5,195 nucleotides of DNA from Actinomycetota bacterium. Its GTDB lineage: Bacteria; Actinomycetota; Acidimicrobiia; Acidimicrobiales; Ilumatobacteraceae. Shown one piece after another: positions 1-5,195 of this stretch. The notes beneath the pieces are model-generated. The model was not told the origin of the DNA and searched no databases. It was given only the letters and a program-made list of their open reading frames with translations. A program made the position numbers and the translations under genes. The DNA lies in assembly GCA_009704425.1 (NCBI GenBank), contig WLEG01000155.1, positions 1 to 5,195 on the forward strand. The letters run 5' to 3'. Every line of letters starts with the position of its first letter. Positions within the stretch are counted from its first letter, which is position 1.

Positions 1-2690
1 ACTGGACGTTGCAGGACGTCGGCGATCTCCCGCACTACACCAACGTGAAGATGCCGTGGCCCTTGCGTCCGCCGGCGGTGCCCGAGCAGAACCCCACCGG
101 TGTGTATCGCCGCTCGATCACCGTTCCGAGAACGTGGAAGGGGCGACGCACCGTGCTGCACGTCGGCGGCGCCGAGAGCGTGCACGCGGTTTTCGTGAAC
201 GGCATGTTCGTCGGTTACGGAACGGACAGTCGCCTTCCGAGCGAGTACGACGTCACCGATCATCTGCACGGCGGAGCCAACACCGTCGCCATCATGGTGA
301 TCCGTTACAGCGCGCAGTCGTACGTCGAGGATCAGGATCAATGGTGGATGGCCGGGTTGCATCGCGAGGTGTTCCTCGAGTCGCGCGCCGTCGTGAACAT
401 CGAACGCGTGCACGCCCGTGCCGACTGGGATCACGAGACCGGACGCGCGTCGTTGGCGTTGGACGTGGGCGTGGGCGTTCTGGATGCCACGGGTTCCACG
501 GTGCTGGGCAAGGGGTGGCGCGTGCGCGCCACGTTGCGCGGTCTCGATGGTCGCGTCATCGGTCGAGCGGTAACGGCGAACGTGGCTCACAATCACGTGC
601 AGCCCTACGCGTTCACCGGGCACGTGGCGCGCGTCGAGATGGCGAACCCGAAGGTGCGACCGTGGTCGGCCGAGGATCCCCAGCGGTATCGCGTGGTGTG
701 CGAGCTGATCGATCCCCACGACGTGGTGGTGGAAGCGGTCGGTCAGGTCGTCGGCTTTCGTCGTGTCGGAATCATCGACGGTCTGGTGTGTGTCAACGGA
801 CGTCCGATCACGGTGATGGGTGTCAATCGGCACGACCATCATCCCGAGCGGGGCAAGGCCGTCACGTTGGACGACATGCGCGAGGACATCCTCACCATGA
901 AGCGCGCCAACGTCAACGCCGTGCGCACCTCGCACTACCCGAACGATCATCGCTTCTACGACTTGTGCGACGAGTACGGGCTGTACGTGGTCGACGAGGC
1001 GAACATCGAGAGCCACGGTTTCAACACCAGCCTCTGTCACGACGCGCGGTATCGAACGACGTGGTTGGAGCGGACGGGCCGCATGGTCGAACGGGATCGC
1101 AATCATCCCAGCATCATCATGTGGAGCCTGGGCAACGAGTCCGGCTACGGCGAACATCACGATGCCTGCGCCGCCATGGTGCGTCGCGTCGACCCGAGTC
1201 GTCTGCTGCATTACGAGGGAGCGGTGTTCCACGCGGGGTGGAGCGACGGTGGCGCGAACGTCACCGACGTGGTGTGCCCGATGTACGCACCACCGTCGGC
1301 CATCGAGATGTACGCCGAGAAGAATCTCGGGCCCCGGCCCCTGATCCTGTGCGAGTACAGCCACGCCATGGGCAACAGCAACGGTGGGTTGGCCGACTAC
1401 TGGGAGGTCATCGATCGTCACCGCAATCTGCAGGGCGGCTTCGTGTGGGAGTGGAAGGACCACGGCTTGTTGCAGACCGCTCCCAACGGACTGCAGCGAT
1501 TCGCCTACGGCGGACAGTTCGGTGACGAACCCAACGACGGCAACTTCGTGGCCGACGGCATCGTGTCTCCCGACGTCGAACCACATCCGGCCATTCAGGA
1601 GTTGATGTGGTGTCATCGTCCGGTGGCGGTGCAGAACGCCGGGTGGAAACTGAAGGTCACCAACCGTCAGGCGTTCAGCGACCTGTCGTGGTTGCGGGGA
1701 ACGTGGGAACTGACGGTCGACGGTGAGCGCGTGAAGTCCGGTCGCTGGTCACCGGTCGTGGCCGCGGGCACGACCGCGACCGTCGATTCACCGGTCGATC
1801 TGCGCGACGCGAAGAATCATCCGGGGGAGGTGTTGCTCACGTTCCGTTGGACCGTGGCGCGGGCGACGTCGTGGTGCGATGCCGGTCATCTGGTGGCCTG
1901 GGATCAGGTCGTGCTGCGCGAGGCCGAGCGCAAGGCACTGCCCAAGCGCGACCCCGATGCCGAAGCCACCGCGGTCGACGTTCTGCTCGGTGGCGCGCCA
2001 CGACTGAATCTGTGGCGTGGAGCAACCGACAACGACGGTTTCAAGTTGATGCCCGGTCTGTCGTCGGCCATGGCCATCGGTGGCAAGGCGTTGTGGCGCT
2101 GGCTCGAGCAGGGAGTCGACCGCGACGACGCCGAGAGCCTCGTCGATCATCGGGTCACGTCGTACGTCGACGTGAACGGCGGCGTGGTGTACGACCACAC
2201 CGTCGTGGTGCCGGAGAACCTGTCCGACCTACCTCGAATCGGCGTGGTCTTCGAGTTGCCGAGCGGATTCGACACCGTCCGCTATCACGGTCGTGGCCCT
2301 CTCGAGAACATGCCCGACCGCAACATCGGAGCGTTGTTGGGAATCTGGGAGAGCGACGTGGACGAGTTGCCCTACATCGTGCCCCAGGAGTTCGGACTGC
2401 GCACCGACTGTCGTTGGATGGAGATCGTGCGCTCCCGCGACGGTCGCCGACTGCGCATCGAGGCGCTGCGCCCGGCCGGACTGCACATGTCGGCGATACA
2501 CCACTCCGATCACGACCTGTTCGCGGCGGCCGACGTCACCGAGTTGATCCGCCACGACGGATTGTTCGTGCACATCGACGTGGCGCACCGAGGTGTGGGA
2601 ACCGCCAGTTGCGGACCCGACATGCACCCGCGCCACGTCATCCCGGCGGGCGAGCACCGCTTCGCCTACCGGTTGGTGCTGCTCGACTAG
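1..2690 (+). CDS. lacZ: Beta-galactosidase, GH2 family, LacZ type (5' end outside window)
   Basis: This cytoplasmic-type glycoside hydrolase cleaves terminal beta-D-galactosides such as lactose by a retaining mechanism. Numbering residues from the TTG codon at 9, the N-terminal sugar-binding domain (about 1-130) has YTNVKMPW, NPTGVYRR and DQDQWWMAG. An Ig-like domain (about 131-253) and a TIM barrel (about 258-550) follow. The acid/base is Glu377 in GNESGYG, the nucleophile Glu449 in ILCEYSHAMGNS, and the Mg-site pair is Glu334/His336 in NIESHGF; these match E461, E537, E416 and H418 of E. coli LacZ. A linker-type domain (about 555-640) and the C-terminal beta-sandwich with WRGATDNDG (about 669-677) end at TAG 2688-2690. 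The frame is open through the left edge (Trp and Thr codons precede position 9) and the family needs roughly 80-100 more N-terminal residues, so the TTG at 9 is not the real start. No signal peptide can be judged. No sugar transporter or regulator is visible beside it. Confidence 0.95.
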   Translation, partial: WTLQDVGDLPHYTNVKMPWPLRPPAVPEQNPTGVYRRSITVPRTWKGRRTVLHVGGAESVHAVFVNGMFVGYGTDSRLPSEYDVTDHLHGGANTVAIMVIRYSAQSYVEDQDQWWMAGLHREVFLESRAVVNIERVHARADWDHETGRASLALDVGVGVLDATGSTVLGKGWRVRATLRGLDGRVIGRAVTANVAHNHVQPYAFTGHVARVEMANPKVRPWSAEDPQRYRVVCELIDPHDVVVEAVGQVVGFRRVGIIDGLVCVNGRPITVMGVNRHDHHPERGKAVTLDDMREDILTMKRANVNAVRTSHYPNDHRFYDLCDEYGLYVVDEANIESHGFNTSLCHDARYRTTWLERTGRMVERDRNHPSIIMWSLGNESGYGEHHDACAAMVRRVDPSRLLHYEGAVFHAGWSDGGANVTDVVCPMYAPPSAIEMYAEKNLGPRPLILCEYSHAMGNSNGGLADYWEVIDRHRNLQGGFVWEWKDHGLLQTAPNGLQRFAYGGQFGDEPNDGNFVADGIVSPDVEPHPAIQELMWCHRPVAVQNAGWKLKVTNRQAFSDLSWLRGTWELTVDGERVKSGRWSPVVAAGTTATVDSPVDLRDAKNHPGEVLLTFRWTVARATSWCDAGHLVAWDQVVLREAERKALPKRDPDAEATAVDVLLGGAPRLNLWRGATDNDGFKLMPGLSSAMAIGGKALWRWLEQGVDRDDAESLVDHRVTSYVDVNGGVVYDHTVVVPENLSDLPRIGVVFELPSGFDTVRYHGRGPLENMPDRNIGALLGIWESDVDELPYIVPQEFGLRTDCRWMEIVRSRDGRRLRIEALRPAGLHMSAIHHSDHDLFAAADVTELIRHDGLFVHIDVAHRGVGTASCGPDMHPRHVIPAGEHRFAYRLVLLD

Positions 2691-4246
2691 GACTCGGCGC
2701 GTCGCACCCGGAGACGACGATCGTCGGCGGTCAGACAGCGGCCGGTCTCCAGGTCGAACTTCCAACCGTGCAGCGTGCACACCAGCGTGGTGCCGTCGGA
2801 TTCGCCGAACACACCCAGATCCGCGCGCCGGTGCGGGCAGTAGCGCTCCACCATGTGATCACCGATGCGGATCTCGTCGCTGGGTTCGGGAGGAGCGATC
2901 TTGCGAACGGCTTCGGCCTCGGTGCGCTGCATCCGCTCCACCGAGAGCGATTTGAAGAAGTTGTAGAGGTACTCGTTGTACGGACCCGAACGCCACGCAC
3001 CGAAACGACACGACAGGAACAGTTTGTCGCTCCAGTCCACGGCGTTCTGGGCCACGACCGTCTCCACCAGTCGCCGGTCGATGTCGAACCGGAAGCCGAA
3101 CGGCTCTCCGTCGTGCGCACGCACCTGTCGCCTCGGGAAGTCGACGAGAACCTCGGTGTCCCCGGCCTGCAACAGACAGGCGGAGCCGATGGCGTCACAG
3201 AGCGTCGGCGCCAAGGTCATCAACGGTTCCCACCACGCCTTCAAGCGACCGACCAGATTCGGGGCGGGCTTCTCCCACGAGTCCTTCAGTTCGGCGAGGT
3301 ACGGCAGATAGTCGCTCTGGTAGCGCTCGAGGTACTCGCGCTTGTGCGTGAAGATCCCGCGGACCTCGTCCACGGGGATCGGGTGTCGTGGTTCGGATTC
3401 GGAGCCGCACTCGATGACGGTCCCCGGGATGTTCATGACCCCCGCCCGCCCGACGGCCGCGAGTCGGTCGAGGAACGACGTCTGGTCCGGAAAGATCGAC
3501 AACTCGTCACCGTCGATGACGTTCAGGTGGAAGAGATCGGGATCCAGGAAGCACGGCGGTCCCGCCGACGGAACCACCGCGCGCGCGTCGAGAGCCTCCA
3601 CGTAGCGAAGCGCGCGGGAGAACTGGCTCTCCACCTTGAGATCGACGAGTTGGCGCATCGTCTCGGGGGACTCCTCGTACACCATCGGATACCAGATGGC
3701 ACCGGAGTACTGGATCCAGTGCTGGTCGATGGGACCGTGCGAACGCAGGGCGTGCAGGTCGCTGGGTCGACAGTCGTTCTGGTCGACGATGCGATGGACC
3801 CCATCGCTGACCACGAGAGCCGAGTCACCGGCGGGGCCGTCGGTGATGGACGTCTCCACGTGGATGGCGACGGTCAGTCCGTCGCCCAGGTCGGTCTCGA
3901 CTCCGTTGGTGGTGTGCACGAACGTGTCGAATCCCAGGGAACGCAATCGACGCTCGAGTTCGTTGGTGGGAAAGTCGGGAAGAAGCACCGGCGTGTGGCG
4001 CGGGATGTTCTCGCTCAGCCACTTCTCGTCCAGATGATCCCCGTGCAGGTGCGAGATGTACAGATACGACGGATGCAGGATCTCGTCGCGCAACGGATGG
4101 GGGAGTCCGTCGTTGCGGGGGAACACGAACCAGGAACCGAAGAACGCCGGGTTGAACCACGGATCACAGAGGATCGTTCCCTGTCGCGTCTCGATGAAGA
4201 TGCCGGCGTGACCGATGGAGGTGGCCCGCATCGTGGTTGTTCGCAC
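2687..4246 (-). CDS. MBL-fold metallohydrolase with C-terminal Rieske [2Fe-2S] domain, CMAH-like
   Basis: A 519-residue protein of unknown substrate, probably cytoplasmic (no signal peptide or membrane segment). The N-terminal half is an MBL fold: opening strand IGHAGIFIE, LCDPWF, then the metal motif H66-x-H68-x-D70-H71 (SHLHGDHLD), with His129 and Asp158 as candidates for later ligands. Residues about 175-245 (QYSGAIWYPM, then VVPSAGPPCF) and about 365-435 (VDFPRR; YNEYLYNFFKSL) resemble the MBL part of CMP-Neu5Ac hydroxylase, judged by eye from memory. The C-terminus (about 445-515) is a Rieske domain: C470-x-H472, 17 residues, then C490-x2-H493 (YCPHR; CTLHGWKF), with all four cluster ligands present. 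The GTG start at 4246 is chosen because a -10-like TAGTTT ends 6 nt before it, which suits a leaderless transcript. ATG at 4231-4229 (residue 6) is the alternative and looks more like a typical MBL N-terminus. Neither start has a Shine-Dalgarno sequence. The stop overlaps the lacZ stop. Redox or oxygenase chemistry is inferred only. Confidence 0.9.
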   Translation of the reverse strand: MRTTTMRATSIGHAGIFIETRQGTILCDPWFNPAFFGSWFVFPRNDGLPHPLRDEILHPSYLYISHLHGDHLDEKWLSENIPRHTPVLLPDFPTNELERRLRSLGFDTFVHTTNGVETDLGDGLTVAIHVETSITDGPAGDSALVVSDGVHRIVDQNDCRPSDLHALRSHGPIDQHWIQYSGAIWYPMVYEESPETMRQLVDLKVESQFSRALRYVEALDARAVVPSAGPPCFLDPDLFHLNVIDGDELSIFPDQTSFLDRLAAVGRAGVMNIPGTVIECGSESEPRHPIPVDEVRGIFTHKREYLERYQSDYLPYLAELKDSWEKPAPNLVGRLKAWWEPLMTLAPTLCDAIGSACLLQAGDTEVLVDFPRRQVRAHDGEPFGFRFDIDRRLVETVVAQNAVDWSDKLFLSCRFGAWRSGPYNEYLYNFFKSLSVERMQRTEAEAVRKIAPPEPSDEIRIGDHMVERYCPHRRADLGVFGESDGTTLVCTLHGWKFDLETGRCLTADDRRLRVRRAES

Positions 4247-4275
4247 GACGACAAACTACCGATTCACGTGCGAAC
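4239..4275. repeat. Perfect 9-bp inverted repeat around the MBL-Rieske start; candidate operator
   Basis: The arms are GTTCGCACG at 4239-4247 and CGTGCGAAC at 4267-4275, an exact reverse complement, separated by 19 bp. Relative to a minus-strand transcription start at 4246 the arms cover about -29 to -21 and -1 to +8, and the spacer holds the -10-like hexamer. The placement suits a repressor site, but no regulator gene is visible. A hairpin in read-through mRNA from the DUF2510 gene is also possible. No U-tract follows on the minus strand, so an intrinsic terminator is unlikely. Confidence 0.45.
4253..4258 (-). promoter_or_regulatory. Putative -10 element for leaderless transcription of the MBL-Rieske gene
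   Basis: On the minus strand the hexamer TAGTTT (TAnnnT pattern) is followed by six bases, GTCGTC, and then the GTG start codon at 4246. If transcription begins at that G, the hexamer lies exactly at -12 to -7. The bases at -35 to -30 (CTCTTC) do not match TTGACA, which is common in actinobacterial promoters. There is no Shine-Dalgarno sequence, consistent with a leaderless mRNA. Confidence 0.4.
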
Positions 4276-4292
4276 GAAGAGGTGGACGATGG

Positions 4293-4700
4293 TCACGGAG
4301 TGGGCGGGTCGCTGTACCGGACGCCACCACGCGACACGTGCTCGGTCCACTTCGTTCCGTCCCAGTAACGGAACTCGTAGCGACCGGCCGGATCCTTGTA
4401 CCAGTCGGCGGGGACCGAGGGGGTCTTCACGGCCGTCGTGGTGTTCGCGGGGGCGCTCGACGTGGCCGACGCCCAACCGTTCTGTTCGGACGCCGGAGTG
4501 GGAACGGGGGTGACGTGAGCGACCGGGGTCGGAGCGACGGTGGCGCTGGAGTTCTTCGCCCGCGAGAGGTAGGCCACGACCTCCGAACCGGTGGACACGA
4601 TCGACACCACGGCCCAGCCGTCGGTGGCGAGAGCGTTCAACTTGTCGGTCAACTTCGCGTGTTCGCTGATGTACACCGATACCGATGAGTATTCCTGCAT
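4293..4700 (-). CDS. Small protein with DUF4177-like N-terminus and C-terminal DUF2510 domain
   Basis: A 135-residue protein of unknown function. Residues about 1-47 resemble the DUF4177 pattern: an alternating strand (YSSVSVYI), a short helix (LTDKLNALATDGW), then VVSIVSTGSEVVAYLSR. Residues about 48-96 form a low-complexity linker rich in Ala, Pro, Thr, Ser and Val. Residues about 97-126 are a clear DUF2510 domain with the conserved core DWYKDPAG and YEFRYWDGTKWTEHV. There is no signal peptide and no hydrophobic segment long enough to span a membrane, although DUF2510 often sits at the cytosolic end of actinobacterial membrane proteins. ATG at 4700-4698 is the start because a -10-like TACACT lies at the leaderless spacing upstream and no Shine-Dalgarno is present. 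The stop is TGA at 4295-4293. It lies 20 bp after the ABC gene and 46 bp before the MBL-Rieske gene, all on the same strand. Assignment of the C-terminal domain is firm; the N-terminal one is tentative. Confidence 0.85.
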   Translation of the reverse strand: MQEYSSVSVYISEHAKLTDKLNALATDGWAVVSIVSTGSEVVAYLSRAKNSSATVAPTPVAHVTPVPTPASEQNGWASATSSAPANTTTAVKTPSVPADWYKDPAGRYEFRYWDGTKWTEHVSRGGVRYSDPPTP

Positions 4701-4706
4701 GCCGCG

Positions 4707-4712
4707 AGTGTA
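4707..4712 (-). promoter_or_regulatory. Putative -10 element for leaderless transcription of the DUF2510 gene
   Basis: On the minus strand TACACT (TAnnnT pattern) is followed by six bases, CGCGGC, and then the ATG at 4700. If transcription starts at the A of ATG, the hexamer sits exactly at -12 to -7, the same geometry as at the MBL-Rieske gene. The -35 to -30 bases (GAGACC, inside the end of the ABC gene) do not match consensus. It lies in the 20-bp gap after the ABC stop codon, so the small gene may be transcribed on its own as well as by read-through. Confidence 0.4.
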
Positions 4713-4720
4713 GAGCCGAT

Positions 4721-5195
4721 TCAGGATTCGGTCTCGGCGGCGCCCTCGACGGCGACCAGTCCGCGGGCCTCGGCTTGGGTGGACGGCCCATCGAAGATCA
4801 GCGCGCCGTCGCGCAGGGCGATGGTGCGTTGGGTGGTGGTCACGAATCCGAGCTCGTGGGTGGCCACCAGCAGTGCCGCTCCGCCGGACGAGGCTTCGTC
4901 GAACAGTTCGAGCAACGCCTCCTTGCCCTCGGCGTCGAGTCCGACGAACGGTTCATCGACCAACATCAGATCGAACGGCCGGATGAACGCCATGGCGATG
5001 GCGGCCTTCTGCTTCAATCCGCGACTGAAGCGAGTGGGGAGATCGTCGGCCCGTTCGTAGATGCCCAGTTGGCCCAGCAGGTCGGCGGCGCGTTGCTCCC
5101 AATCCGATCGACCGTGCAGACGCGCGGTGTACTCGAGGTGTTCCCACACCGACAGATCCTCGTAGAAGGTGGGGGTGTCGGCGAGGTAACTGAGG
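4721..5195 (-). CDS. ABC transporter ATP-binding subunit (C-terminal part; N-terminus outside window)
   Basis: The C-terminal part of an ABC ATPase, the cytoplasmic subunit that powers a membrane permease. The reading frame is open through the right edge: in-frame codons at 5194-5150 encode LSYLADTPTFYEDLS, which is the Q-loop region, so the Walker A motif and start lie off-window. GTG at 5149 is therefore not the real start. Visible motifs, in minus-strand order, are the signature FSRGLKQK (5029-5006, a variant of LSGGQ), Walker B LMLVDEP with catalytic Glu (4969-4949), the D-loop GLDAEG, and the H-switch ATHEL with His at 4858-4856. The end is TGA at 4723-4721. The SRGLKQK signature and YEDLSVWEHL resemble single-domain exporter ATPases of the EcsA/CcmA-like group, but the substrate cannot be told. 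The Q-loop Gln position appears to be Asp (YLAD). No permease gene follows; the partner would be upstream, off-window. Confidence 0.93.
   Translation of the reverse strand, partial: LSYLADTPTFYEDLSVWEHLEYTARLHGRSDWEQRAADLLGQLGIYERADDLPTRFSRGLKQKAAIAMAFIRPFDLMLVDEPFVGLDAEGKEALLELFDEASSGGAALLVATHELGFVTTTQRTIALRDGALIFDGPSTQAEARGLVAVEGAAETES

Noticed and set aside
9..11. TTG at position 9 as the lacZ start
   Set aside because: The frame is open to the left edge, and the first visible residues already match a point roughly 90 residues into LacZ-type proteins, so the start lies off-window.
56..1525. A 489-codon open frame on the plus strand inside lacZ
   Set aside because: Out-of-frame shadow of a clearly homologous beta-galactosidase; its translation is dominated by Arg, Gly and Ser with no motif.
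2715..2726. Perfect 12-bp palindrome CGACGATCGTCG just beyond the lacZ stop, considered as a site or terminator
   Set aside because: About one such palindrome is expected by chance in 5 kb. It lies inside the 3' coding part of the MBL-Rieske gene, would form only a four-pair stem, and has no T-tract.
2229..2780. A 183-codon open frame on the minus strand across the lacZ end
   Set aside because: It overlaps two well-supported genes, has no recognisable motif, and has the composition of a GC-rich antisense frame.
1847..4513. An 888-codon open frame on the plus strand running through the end of lacZ and across the whole MBL-Rieske gene
   Set aside because: Opposite the MBL-Rieske gene it is in exact antisense codon register, so it stays open simply because that gene avoids TTA, CTA and TCA codons, as high-GC genes do. 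The translation is Arg-rich and shows no recognisable domain.
4264..4791. A 175-codon open frame on the minus strand covering the DUF2510 gene and the end of the ABC gene
   Set aside because: It is a different frame of the same strand as two genes with clear domains; its translation is Arg/Pro-rich and lacks motifs.

Overview
The window looks like chromosomal DNA from a high-GC actinobacterium (Actinomycetota). The support is the GC-rich third codon positions, a DUF2510 domain (a family found almost only in actinobacteria), and gene starts that lack Shine-Dalgarno sequences but have a -10-like hexamer at the spacing expected for leaderless transcripts. An Acidimicrobiia-type lineage is possible, but that is only an impression. 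I see no insertion sequence, CRISPR array, tRNA, rRNA or phage gene.

Layout: on the plus strand, positions 1-2690 hold a large glycoside hydrolase family 2 beta-galactosidase (lacZ type) whose N-terminus lies left of the window. It converges tail-to-tail on a block of three minus-strand genes. Read in their direction of transcription (right to left), these are: the C-terminal part of an ABC transporter ATP-binding subunit (4721-5195, cut by the right edge); a small protein joining a DUF4177-like N-terminal segment to a C-terminal DUF2510 domain (4293-4700); and a 519-residue protein with an N-terminal metallo-beta-lactamase (MBL) fold and a C-terminal Rieske [2Fe-2S] domain (2687-4246). Coding density is very high. 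The only gaps are 20 bp (4701-4720) and 46 bp (4247-4292), and the two convergent genes share the four bases CTAG, which carry both stop codons.

The beta-galactosidase is a conventional sugar-hydrolysing enzyme, and nothing in the window links it functionally to the minus-strand genes. The three minus-strand genes are co-oriented and closely spaced, so read-through is possible. However, the DUF2510 gene and the MBL-Rieske gene each have their own putative -10 element exactly at -12 to -7 relative to the start codon.

The most interesting item is the MBL-Rieske protein. It carries the two domain types of CMP-N-acetylneuraminate hydroxylase (CMAH), and its middle and C-terminal MBL segments resemble CMAH, but the Rieske cluster is at the opposite end of the chain. 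Its start is bracketed by a perfect 9-bp inverted repeat that could be an operator.
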